Part shown: positions 56,909 through 64,000 of the stretch, in pieces | Layout of the letters: every line of letters starts with the position of its first letter | Numbering within the stretch: the stretch's first letter is position 1 | DNA from: Desulfofundulus thermobenzoicus | GTDB lineage: Bacteria; Bacillota; Desulfotomaculia; Desulfotomaculales; Desulfovirgulaceae | Direction of reading: 5' to 3' | Assembly (NCBI RefSeq): GCF_009428905.1 | Contig: NZ_WHYR01000012.1 | Coordinates: 16,529-80,528, forward strand | Length of the DNA stretch: 64,000 nucleotides | The notes under the pieces: model-generated | The model's input: only the letters and a program-made list of their open reading frames with translations | The model's database searches: none | What the model was told of the DNA's origin: nothing | Program-made: the position numbers and the translations under genes

Positions 56909-57050
56909 TTGAACCTCCCCTGACAAAATAAAGTCAGAGGATTTCGGATTTTCCTTCTTATGAACTTCGTGCCTGCCTCGGGTACGCGGTCGTAGCCTCT
57001 TCAACATCCGGTGGAGAAGGTGGTATGAGACATCTGCGCGTAAAACTTTT
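56909..57050 (-). mobile_element. Right-end remnant of an IS200/IS605 TnpB element
   Basis: Read on the minus strand, ATCCTCTGAC-TTTATTTT-GTCAGGGGAGG-TTCAA is a typical right-end hairpin of TnpB elements. ACCCGAGGCAGGCACGAAG and AGAAGGAAAATCCGAA precede it, resembling the 3' part of an omega RNA. No TnpB gene remains nearby. The bases after TTCAA on this strand (TCTAATGTTTTTGAGCG) would be the guide. The left limit of the remnant is uncertain. Confidence 0.6.
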
Positions 57051-57110
57051 CGCTGATTCTCCTTATTTTGTTAATGTGACAATTACCATTGTAAGGTGAG
57101 CGCTGTGATA

Positions 57111-57146
57111 CAACCATCTGGGGCAAGCCCAGATGGTTGGTTTATT
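57111..57146 (+). terminator. Rho-independent terminator
   Basis: CAACCATCTGGG (57111-57122) and CCCAGATGGTTG (57128-57139) form a perfect 12-bp stem with a five-base loop, followed by GTTTATTT. It insulates the AT-rich module from upstream transcription. Confidence 0.8.
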
Positions 57147-57208
57147 TCCCATACAATTCCATACTATCAATCCATACCCAATTATCCAATTTAATACAGC
57201 TCTAAGAG

Positions 57209-57249
57209 TTGACATAGGTGTGGTTTATTCAACATAATCTGACATAGGT
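57209..57249 (+). promoter_or_regulatory. Promoter of AT-rich three-gene module with direct repeats
   Basis: TTGACA (57209-57214), 18-bp spacer and CATAAT (57233-57238). TGACATAGGT occurs at 57210 and again at 57240, 30 bp apart, bracketing the -10 box, which suggests an operator for an unknown regulator. The leader to the first start is ~110 nt. Confidence 0.65.
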
Positions 57250-57350
57250 ATAGAAATGATTACATATTTTGCAATTATTTTTTAAACCCTGGGAGGATAT
57301 TTGAATTTTTTGTATAAAACCCCTGATATAAAAATTAGGGGGTTGGTTTT

Positions 57351-58385
57351 ATGGATAAAAAAGTACTTGAAACCATGTTAAATAAAAAAACCACATTATC
57401 CCAATTAAAAAAATTTATTAAAGCTAAGAAACTAAAACCAACTGACAAAAGCAAAAAGGGGATTATTGATTTCCTTGTAAACTCTATACAGCTAAAAGAG
57501 GAAGATTTTGAATCATTGCAAGAAATAGCTTTTGGACCAAGGGAAGATAAAGGATTTTCTGCATATATATGCCAATTTAATACTAATTTAACAATTAACA
57601 AATTTAAAGAAAAAATCAATGAGATATCTCGTTTTATAACCTCAGACTCTCCATTTAGGCTAAGGTTATTAGCTTTAGAATCTAGTCGATTAGAAATCTT
57701 ATGTGAGTTCACTGAAAAAGAATTAACATTAGACATATTTACTAATAAACCAACATTTGGTGCTGATAATATTAATATAGTAGCATCTTTTGATTTCAAA
57801 CAATATACCGTTATGTTTTTCTCGGGTAGTTATGATCATTGCACCGAGGCTGCCATTAATTTAAACAATATGCTACCTGTTAATATTAGGCCGTTAACAA
57901 TTTATAAAAAACATATTACAAATGCTATAAGTTATACTGAAGATTCGTTAACTTTGCTATTTCTTGATTTTATACTAAACAGGCTTTCTACCATAGGTAA
58001 AATTGAAAAAGTAGAAGGAATTGATTTTGAACCAATAGATACAGAAAATATAAGAAGTATCAAGCATAAAGGTGAATCAGTATTAAGTGATCCCGAAACC
58101 TGTAGATTAATTAGTATGGGGCATAGGGTCGTTGGTTTTAGGGTGTATTTTATGTATATTACTGCTGAAAACAGAGTTATTTATACGCACATTAGTCTAG
58201 TATTTAAGGAAAAAGGCACAAAAATTTCAGTTGCAAAGAAAAATTATAAATTAAATGATATTGAAGAGTTATTTAACAAAGTAAAGGATCTTTATATTGA
58301 TATGTATGTAAATGGTCCGAAAAATATAGAAAGTATACTAGAATTTATAAATAAAATACGTGAAAGAGCTAAAGAGGTGAGTTAA
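57351..58385 (+). CDS. Unknown AT-rich module protein A
   Basis: This 344-residue protein begins with a helical, SAP-like or zinc-free DNA-binding-like region (LNKKTTLSQLKKFIKAKKLK, then PTDKSKKGIIDFLVNSIQLK). A longer alpha/beta part includes NINIVASFDFKQYTVMFFSG and VVGFRVYFMYITAENRVIYT, and it ends in a helix (NIESILEFINKIRERAKE). No membrane segment or catalytic motif is evident. ATG 57351 is behind GGGGG. It is very AT-rich. It is the first gene of a coupled trio: its stop overlaps the ribosome site of the second gene. Family unknown. Confidence 0.8.
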   Translation: MDKKVLETMLNKKTTLSQLKKFIKAKKLKPTDKSKKGIIDFLVNSIQLKEEDFESLQEIAFGPREDKGFSAYICQFNTNLTINKFKEKINEISRFITSDSPFRLRLLALESSRLEILCEFTEKELTLDIFTNKPTFGADNINIVASFDFKQYTVMFFSGSYDHCTEAAINLNNMLPVNIRPLTIYKKHITNAISYTEDSLTLLFLDFILNRLSTIGKIEKVEGIDFEPIDTENIRSIKHKGESVLSDPETCRLISMGHRVVGFRVYFMYITAENRVIYTHISLVFKEKGTKISVAKKNYKLNDIEELFNKVKDLYIDMYVNGPKNIESILEFINKIRERAKEVS

Positions 58386-58386
58386 T

Positions 58387-59058
58387 TTGATATTACCGAG
58401 TTCAAAACTTAATAAGTTTATATTTATTGAAACTAGTGATTATATAGATGAAAACAAAATAAATAGGTTGGAAAATTTTATGAAAGATAAGGGAAAATAT
58501 GAAATAAATGTAGATGAAAAAAGCGGCTTCATAAAGATATGTTTTTCATATTCTGATTATATTGATTCCGGGAGTCCCTCTATAAAAATGCAACGATTAT
58601 ATTTTTGGTTAAAGATGAATACTTTTTATGTTATATGCTTTACAGATAAAAGAAGCCAATTGCTTGAAGCAATAAATTTGCTAAAAGATGCGCTTGGAGG
58701 TAATGCTAAAAGCACACCTTTCCAACATGACTTCATGTTATACTTAATTAATAATAGACATATATGTAATGATGTACTTGGGGTAAAATTAGAGTCTGAT
58801 AATTCAGGATTTATTAAAACTATTAGTCTTGAAGGAGAAAACATTTCCAAGTCCGAAGAGTTCAAAAGTTTACTTAAAAGTAAGCATAAATTAACTAAAA
58901 TAATTGTTAGCGTTTTTACTAGCAGTGATACAACTTTTATTGCAACAATATTTAATACTGGATATATTAGTTTAAGTCCTTATGTTACAGCTTCAGATGT
59001 AATTTTTTTTATAGATAGGATTATTGAAATATTAGGTGATTACTATGGGAAACGATAA
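58387..59058 (+). CDS. Unknown AT-rich module protein B
   Basis: This 223-residue protein starts at TTG 58387 with GAGGTGAG five bases upstream. It is soluble and beta-rich: KFIFIETSDYIDENKINRLE, SGFIKICFSYSDYIDSG and LTKIIVSVFTSSDTTFIATI. Its middle (FYVICFTDKRSQLLEAINLL) resembles the region YTVMFFSGSYDHCTEAAINL of protein A, so A and B may share a domain (visible similarity, short). No catalytic motif is recognised. It overlaps the third gene by 14 bases. Confidence 0.78.
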   Translation: MILPSSKLNKFIFIETSDYIDENKINRLENFMKDKGKYEINVDEKSGFIKICFSYSDYIDSGSPSIKMQRLYFWLKMNTFYVICFTDKRSQLLEAINLLKDALGGNAKSTPFQHDFMLYLINNRHICNDVLGVKLESDNSGFIKTISLEGENISKSEEFKSLLKSKHKLTKIIVSVFTSSDTTFIATIFNTGYISLSPYVTASDVIFFIDRIIEILGDYYGKR

Positions 59059-59716
59059 AAATTTTGATATAGTAACCACTTTTATTCAGAATAAATATGC
59101 AATATTTGTTTCGTTTTTATTTACGATATTAGTTCCTATTTATAGTTATTTTAGTCAACAAAGTTCTAATACGTTATTTTTATATATACTATCATTGTTA
59201 ATTGCTAATTTATTTTTCATGTTTATCATGTACTCATGGTTAAAAAATATTGGACAGATGACTCGAAGATTGCTTATGATAAATGACGGAAGGTTGCATT
59301 TGCTTGTCTCGTCTTCAATGGTAAATTTGGAATACATAGAAGATTCTCTGGAACGCGAAGAGGCGTTTTACAGAAGCTATGGATTTACAGTGGCAATTTT
59401 AAATGAAAGAGAAGAATATTCAGATGTTGAGTTCATAATAAATAAGCCGTCGGAAATAGATTTAGATATAGATTATGACAGAGTTGCAAGTGGGCAAACA
59501 ATATCTGAAACTACAAATCAAATACATATTAAAATTAATTTAAGTAAGGGGGTATTTATATTACCCATAAAAAGAATAGAATTAAGTGACAGTAAAGTAA
59601 ATTCTTTTAGGGGATCGAATAGGTTGCTTATTTTTGAAATAAGGAGCGATAGCTTTAGAAATATACCTAAAGAAAAGATGTGTTTAATTGTTCAGGTTGT
59701 CATCAAAATTACATAA
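59045..59716 (+). CDS. Unknown AT-rich module membrane protein C
   Basis: This 223-residue protein has two membrane helices near the N-terminus (YAIFVSFLFTILVPIYSYF and TLFLYILSLLIANLFFMFIM), followed by a ~150-residue cytoplasmic domain rich in beta strands (LNEREEYSDVEFIINKPSEI, IKINLSKGVFILPIKRIELS, LLIFEIRSDSFRNIPKEKMC). ATG 59045 follows AGGTGAT by four bases, inside the end of gene B. It is the likely effector or anchor of the module. No known family is recognised. Confidence 0.78.
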   Translation: MGNDKNFDIVTTFIQNKYAIFVSFLFTILVPIYSYFSQQSSNTLFLYILSLLIANLFFMFIMYSWLKNIGQMTRRLLMINDGRLHLLVSSSMVNLEYIEDSLEREEAFYRSYGFTVAILNEREEYSDVEFIINKPSEIDLDIDYDRVASGQTISETTNQIHIKINLSKGVFILPIKRIELSDSKVNSFRGSNRLLIFEIRSDSFRNIPKEKMCLIVQVVIKIT

Positions 59717-60314
59717 TTATTTTAAGTCTACTAATAATGGACGGATTTTAACTCTTATGAACTTAGATAGCAATATTTGTGGTCTGGATTAGTGGTGTTT
59801 GAGGGACAAAAAAATCCTGGCATGGTGTACATGCCATAGAAACCACTAATACCAGTGCGAGCCAATTTAAATTCGGTGGCATGCAATGGAATGGCGTATA
59901 ACCGAAATTTGGTCTTACCTGAAAGTCACCCGGTCTTTGTATATAACGGACCGGTGGGATCTGTGGCAAAAGTTGTTGCTAAGGCCGGTATCCAGGCAAC
60001 GGTCTGTACCTGCCAAGGATTTCCTTGCGTTTTATCGGGCTGCAGGCGGAGGGAGCTGGTTGATACAACCTCGAGTTTGATAGCTAAAAACTGTTATTTT
60101 ACCCTCTAAAAATCGCGAGGTCTTGATAAATGGGCATTTTTAGTTGTAAAGCATGCCAGAATAGAAAGCAATTGTAAAAAAACAGGCGATTTTTGAAAAA
60201 GAGTATTAATATGTGGTTAGACTAGACTGGGTCCCTGCGTGCAGCGTATCTTTGAACCACTATGAGAACGCGAGCAAGTTTTTGGGGCGAATCGCGGAGG
60301 ACAATCGCCGGTCA
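59717..60314. other. Intergenic stretch with no convincing gene
   Basis: This ~600-bp stretch has a small hairpin (TGGCATGGTGTACATGCCA, ~59817-59836) and mixed base composition. Frames of 60-85 codons exist on both strands near 59760-60110, but none has a ribosome site or familiar motif. The more GC-rich part near 59900-60060 may be a decayed gene or the edge of the AT-rich insertion. Confidence 0.5.
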
Positions 60315-60563
60315 TTACCCACCAAGTTCCTCACCTATGTTAAAGCCCAGGTTAACTAAAACAATGTTGCCCCGTTTCAGGTAGGGAATACTCTCTTCGT
60401 TGAAGGTATCTTCTTCTCTGATCATTTGTAAATACTCAGGTAACCAATCAGCCAACATGGAAATTCTCTTTATGTGTTCTGGGGTTCTCGCTTCATTAAT
60501 CATCTGTAATATCAGCTGATAGATATTATCGGTATCGGCGTTCTTTAACAATTTGTCTTTCAA
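60315..60563 (-). pseudogene. Truncated PemK/MazF-like toxin gene
   Basis: The 82-residue product has a helical N-terminal region (NADTDNIYQLILQMINEART, then EHIKRISMLADWLPEYLQMI) and ends IPYLKRGNIVLVNLGFNIGE-ELGG. The last part is the first strand and loop of PemK/MazF-type toxins, which normally continues with RPAIV- and ~90 more residues. Here a stop follows the GG, so the toxin core is missing. TTG 60563 behind AAGGAGG is used, and ATG 60587 is possible. It is probably inactive. Confidence 0.6.
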
Positions 60564-60707
60564 TTTTACCTCATTCCTCCTTTTCATTTTTTTTCGATAA
60601 CCATTCGGAAATTCCTCCCATATTCGCAGGGTTTCGATAAAAATTATGCCCGGGCCATGCCCGGTATTTTTATGTAAAGAGGGAGGTGACGCTTATCGAA
60701 CAAACGC

Positions 60708-60755
60708 TTGCCAACCAATCAAAAATATGGTAAACTAAAGTCAAAGAAGGTCAAA
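60708..60755 (+). promoter_or_regulatory. Promoter with CtsR-like operator (site 2)
   Basis: TTGCCA (60708-60713), 17-bp spacer and TAAACT (60731-60736), followed by AGTCAAA-GAA-GGTCAAA (60739-60755) at the transcription start. The tandem heptads fit the CtsR operator pattern exactly, and the arrangement is the same as at 56396-56444. It controls the two secreted-protein genes. Confidence 0.7.
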
Positions 60756-60777
60756 CAGTAAAGGAGTGATTTAACCT

Positions 60778-61860
60778 ATGCGCAAACGCAAAACTTTAAT
60801 TTTAGTGATGGCTTTTTTCCTGCTTGCCGCCCTGGCTCTCCCGGCCCTGGCCCAGCAGGAGAAGGTTGACGTGTACCAGAACCAGAAGCTGGTCAAGTCA
60901 GTGGTGTTCGCCGTCGGTCTGAACGAATACTTCGTTAACAACCAGACTCCCGGTACGAAGATGGACGTGGCTCCGTTTATCGAATCCGGCAGAACCTTCG
61001 TGCCCGTCCGGTTCCTGTCCAACGCCCTGGGAGTGCAGAACGACAACATCGGCTGGGACGGCAAAACCCAGTTGGTCACTCTGAAACAGCCGGGGTTCCC
61101 GGCGGTGGAAATGACCGTCGGCAAGATCGAAGTTAAGTCCAACGGCCAGCCCCTGGCCGGTGTTGACGTAGCCCCTTTGTTAAGGGATTCCCGGACGTTC
61201 CTGCCGGCCCGGTGGGTAGCCGAGGCCCTGGGGTACCAGGTTGAGTGGGACGAAAAGACCCGGACGGTTATTTGCTGGCCGAAGGGCGAGCCGAAGCCGG
61301 ACGTGAGCGCGGTGCTTCAGTACATCGAGCAGCGGAAAGCTCAGGTGGCCGCCAGGACGCTGACAGAAGAGGACATCAAGCGGCTGCAGAGCTATCCTAT
61401 GTTTGATGGGTCTGAATCGCTGCAGGGAGAGGTAAATACCGATTCGTTCAGGTCCTTCGAGCAGATGCAGGCGGACCCATACCTGCGGGAAGATGCGGAA
61501 TTGGTGGTAAAGCATGATACTTTGGATGCACTACTCAACATGCGTGAAACACACATTGGGACTATAGGTACTCACGGTTACAAAGTTCTCCCGTCTCTTA
61601 AAGAATACGACGGGGCCGAAATGAAGTGGCTTACCGACCCGCGTTTGGTTTATCGGACGGCTCTTTTTCAACGCGGCATACGCGGGGTTTTGCTGGTAAC
61701 CTTCCCAGATTCCAATAAGTTCGGTCTTACTCCGGGACGGACTTACGAGCAGGATGTGGAATTCCGGGTTATTAATTCGCTTGATTGGGGTACAGGAGAA
61801 TTTACCAAAAAGTTGGAGCAGATTGTATTACTATCGGACTTTCGACCAGTAAGGGGGTAA
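60778..61860 (+). CDS. Secreted protein with copper amine oxidase-like N1 domains
   Basis: This 360-residue protein has a signal peptide (MRKRKTLILVMAFFLLAALA, cleavage near ALAQQE). Two repeats of the copper amine oxidase N-terminal (stalk) type follow: GRTFVPVRFLSNALG...IGWDGKTQLVTL and SRTFLPARWVAEALG...VEWDEKTRTVI. The C-terminal ~190 residues (QYIEQRKAQVAARTLTEEDI and following) are unknown. In Clostridia these domains occur on cell-surface proteins, probably for wall or substrate binding. It lies behind a promoter with a CtsR-like operator and is co-transcribed with the next secreted protein. Confidence 0.88.
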   Translation: MRKRKTLILVMAFFLLAALALPALAQQEKVDVYQNQKLVKSVVFAVGLNEYFVNNQTPGTKMDVAPFIESGRTFVPVRFLSNALGVQNDNIGWDGKTQLVTLKQPGFPAVEMTVGKIEVKSNGQPLAGVDVAPLLRDSRTFLPARWVAEALGYQVEWDEKTRTVICWPKGEPKPDVSAVLQYIEQRKAQVAARTLTEEDIKRLQSYPMFDGSESLQGEVNTDSFRSFEQMQADPYLREDAELVVKHDTLDALLNMRETHIGTIGTHGYKVLPSLKEYDGAEMKWLTDPRLVYRTALFQRGIRGVLLVTFPDSNKFGLTPGRTYEQDVEFRVINSLDWGTGEFTKKLEQIVLLSDFRPVRG

Positions 61861-61866
61861 AAAGAC

Positions 61867-63798
61867 ATGCAATTGAAGAAAAATTTTGTTTCTCTATTGT
61901 TAGCAGCTGTTTTCGTTATGGCCAGCGCACTCCCGGCGCTGGCTTTAAAAGTTGACGACCATCCCGCCGATGAATATAAGTACGAAGATACCATTATGCC
62001 AGTACGTGGTGATAAAGGTCTTCTTGAAGCCATAACCTACAACGTCACCAACACCGGAGCCACATCGGGCATCCGGTACCGTACAAAAGAGATAACGTTC
62101 CAAGTTGGCGACTTTGCCGGCTGGATCGACGCAGCTGATCTGAGGAAGGCCCGCCCGCAGCCCGGCCAGAGAACGGTGAGCGTCATCACGATCACCGTGG
62201 GCGACATAGCCGAAGCCGTCAAACAGCCGGACAGCGATGAGTTCAGGCAGCTGGTGAGCCAGCCGGGGATGCTGAATATCGGCGCGGTGATCGAGATCTA
62301 CAATGCGGCCACGGGCGAGGTCCTGGATACCATCAGCAGTCCGGACCAGGTAATCCCGGTCACGAGCAAGTACGGCTTTGATCGCGGATCCGTCGAGGAC
62401 ATGCTCAACCGTTACAAGGGCGATGTCGTCAAGAAAGAATGGAACACCCCGTCGCCCGACCTGTACGCGGCCATCGACCCGCACAGCGTCGAAGCGAACC
62501 CGGGGCAGGAATTAACGTTCAACGTGACGTTCGGCAACGCCGAAATCCCGGGCGCAATTGCGCGTGAAGGCGTGGTTAAGGCCCTCCACGAAGTGAGCGG
62601 CAACGAGTACCCCGTCGAAATCAAACTGGACGGAAAGGTTGTCGGCCCCGAAGAGCCGATTGAGTTTGACGTGGGCCAGGAGAGGAAGGGCACGGTAACC
62701 GTCCACGCGCAGAACGTCGGCTCTAAAGTAATCGTAAAGATATACCCCGTGCTCGCTATGCCGGGCAATATATTCTATCTCAAAGACGACGCCGACTGGA
62801 GCAACAACCGGGGCGAGGCGGAAATTAAAGTAAAAGCCCCTGAACTGGTGGTCACCCCGCCGTCGGCCACGGTCGATGTAGGGGGCACCCAGCAATACAG
62901 GGCCACCTATTACCCCAAAGGAAAAGACAACGGTAACGGGCAAGACGTGACCGCGCAATGCAGCTGGACGGTACAGGACCACTCCATCGCAAGCATCGGC
63001 GGCAACACCGGTCTGGCGACCGGGACGAACCCGGGCACCACCCAGGTGACGGCCACCTACAATGCGCCCGGCGTGACGTTGCAGGGGCAGGCCGGCCTGA
63101 CGGTGCGCGGGAAGCAGCCCCCGCCGCCCGTGAACGTCACCACCGGGGACGGCCTGCATTTTCAGGCCGTCAGCCAGTACAACGCATTGACGGGCAAGCC
63201 GGACGACCCGCCCAGGGAACCGGACACGGCCAAATGGACTGACACGGTGACGGCCACGCTGAAACCGCTCAAGGTACAGAACGTGGTCACGGAAGATCAA
63301 AGTCCGCCAGATTACTCGACAACCGTGGCTCCGCCTCCGCCGCCATCTGGTGGTTGTGACCCTAACTTTACCGAAATCGAGAGCTGGCGGCTGGTGAGGG
63401 CGAAGCTGACGTACCCGAAGCAGAACCCGCACTACACCTTCGGTCACCCGCTACCGCCGGAGGGGACCGAGACGGCGGATATGGCGCCCACTGAAGACGG
63501 GCACGCCCTGACTTGCCAGTTCAAGGAGATGTGGGCGGAGAACGGGACGTACCTGCACGACATACTCGACCCGTCGATGGACGAGTGGATACAGACCCCG
63601 CAGACGTACACGCTGACGGCATCGGACATAGCCGTGGAAGTCAGGTACACTCTCGTGACGCATCACCTGCATTGCACCAAAGACGGTTGCGATTGCGTCG
63701 CTGACGTTGAACGGGGGCTCGTTTACACCTACACCTTGTCACCCATAAACGGCAACTTGCTGGTCAACGGGACCGGCGTGGCGTCGGTGGGAATGTAG
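61867..63798 (+). CDS. Large secreted protein with Big-type Ig-like domain
   Basis: This 643-residue protein has a signal peptide (MQLKKNFVSLLLAAVFVMAS, cleavage near ALALKV). Middle parts are beta-rich (ELTFNVTFGNAEIPG, ERKGTVTVHAQNVGSKVIVK). A bacterial Ig-like domain at ~335-415 reads VTPPSATVDVGGTQQYRATY, QDVTAQCSWTVQDHSIASIG and GTTQVTATYNAPGV. The last part has a Pro/Gly-rich linker (VAPPPPPSGGC) and Cys pairs (HHLHCTKDGCDCV). It is probably an exposed surface or adhesion protein helping cell contact. It starts seven bases after the CuAO-domain gene. Confidence 0.85.
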   Translation: MQLKKNFVSLLLAAVFVMASALPALALKVDDHPADEYKYEDTIMPVRGDKGLLEAITYNVTNTGATSGIRYRTKEITFQVGDFAGWIDAADLRKARPQPGQRTVSVITITVGDIAEAVKQPDSDEFRQLVSQPGMLNIGAVIEIYNAATGEVLDTISSPDQVIPVTSKYGFDRGSVEDMLNRYKGDVVKKEWNTPSPDLYAAIDPHSVEANPGQELTFNVTFGNAEIPGAIAREGVVKALHEVSGNEYPVEIKLDGKVVGPEEPIEFDVGQERKGTVTVHAQNVGSKVIVKIYPVLAMPGNIFYLKDDADWSNNRGEAEIKVKAPELVVTPPSATVDVGGTQQYRATYYPKGKDNGNGQDVTAQCSWTVQDHSIASIGGNTGLATGTNPGTTQVTATYNAPGVTLQGQAGLTVRGKQPPPPVNVTTGDGLHFQAVSQYNALTGKPDDPPREPDTAKWTDTVTATLKPLKVQNVVTEDQSPPDYSTTVAPPPPPSGGCDPNFTEIESWRLVRAKLTYPKQNPHYTFGHPLPPEGTETADMAPTEDGHALTCQFKEMWAENGTYLHDILDPSMDEWIQTPQTYTLTASDIAVEVRYTLVTHHLHCTKDGCDCVADVERGLVYTYTLSPINGNLLVNGTGVASVGM

Positions 63799-63806
63799 GC
63801 GAAAAG

Positions 63807-63845
63807 AAAAGGCCTTGGTTAAAACAGCCGGGGCCTTTTCGTTTT
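63807..63845 (+). terminator. Rho-independent terminator
   Basis: AAAAGGCC (63807-63814) and GGCCTTTT (63832-63839), with further pairing inside (TTGG / CCGG), form a hairpin followed by CGTTTTAT. It closes the secreted-protein operon. Confidence 0.75.
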
Positions 63846-64000
63846 ATGGGGGAGGTTTGCAGCAGCTACCAATAGGCCGACAAATATTGATAAAACATAA
63901 CAAAGCAGTTGCAATATACTATGGAACTCTTAACCATCAGCAAAGCGGCAAAAAATCAGGCAGGGGTTTCGGGAAGTGATTGCGGGAGTGTTGCAGGATG
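63846..64000. other. Window end, no assigned gene
   Basis: An open frame begins at ATG 63921 (MELLTISKAAKNQAGVSG) and continues off the window, but it has no ribosome site. It might be the start of an HTH-type protein; the evidence is too weak for a call. Confidence 0.35.

Noticed and set aside
59763..60109. Frames of 64-84 codons between the AT-rich module and the PemK-like remnant
   Set aside because: No ribosome sites, no familiar motifs, and all overlap each other on both strands.

Overview
The window is a fairly GC-rich stretch with strong AGGAGG-type ribosome sites and frequent GTG/TTG starts. It carries an FtsK/VirB4-type secretion system, a SpoVS-like protein and two CtsR-like operators, which together point to a spore-forming Firmicute of the class Clostridia (inference). 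It has no rRNA, tRNA, CRISPR array or core metabolic operon. The content is that of a large conjugative plasmid or integrative conjugative element. No relaxase or replication initiator is visible, so part of the element lies outside the window.

Layout. 0-24 kb is a DNA-metabolism block: DinG helicase, family A DNA polymerase, an SSL2-like helicase, an SbcD-like nuclease with an SbcC split over three genes, RecU, an adenine methyltransferase, a SpoVS-like protein, beta clamp and ParB-like protein. It is interrupted by a ParE/Phd toxin-antitoxin pair, an XRE regulator with a divergent promoter, small AT-richer genes, a ribbon-helix-helix regulator, a PHP phosphoesterase and an ADP-ribosylglycohydrolase. 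A 513-bp promoter/leader is duplicated in front of two different genes. 24-33 kb holds two TnpB elements and two long proteins that share an MGGGxKKK start, one with a kinase-like domain. 32.6-47.4 kb is the transfer module: two HU proteins, VirB2-, VirB6-, PrgI/VirB3-, VirB4- and VirB1-like proteins, an FtsK-type motor, topoisomerase III and a ParB-like protein, with an Abi (HEPN) defence gene inserted. 47.4-48.7 kb is a tyrosine recombinase behind an unusual repeat region. 48.7-50.2 kb is AT-rich cargo. 50.4-55.4 kb is a Tad-type gene set headed by a receiver-GGDEF-TadZ fusion. 55.4-60.6 kb is AT-rich accessory DNA with a type I toxin/antisense RNA pair, a three-gene unknown module and a truncated PemK-like gene. 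60.7-63.8 kb encodes two secreted proteins behind a CtsR-like operator.

The most unusual content is: (i) transposase-less remnants of RNA-guided elements that keep their RNA regions, two TnpB-type and one IscB-type with a HEARO-like RNA; (ii) an AT-rich three-gene module of unrecognised proteins ending in a membrane protein; (iii) four in-frame 34-36-nt palindromes with covarying arms inside a ParB-like gene; (iv) the three-way split SbcC; and (v) the pair of MGGGxKKK proteins, which may be co-transferred effectors. All functions were assigned by reading motifs, without database searches.
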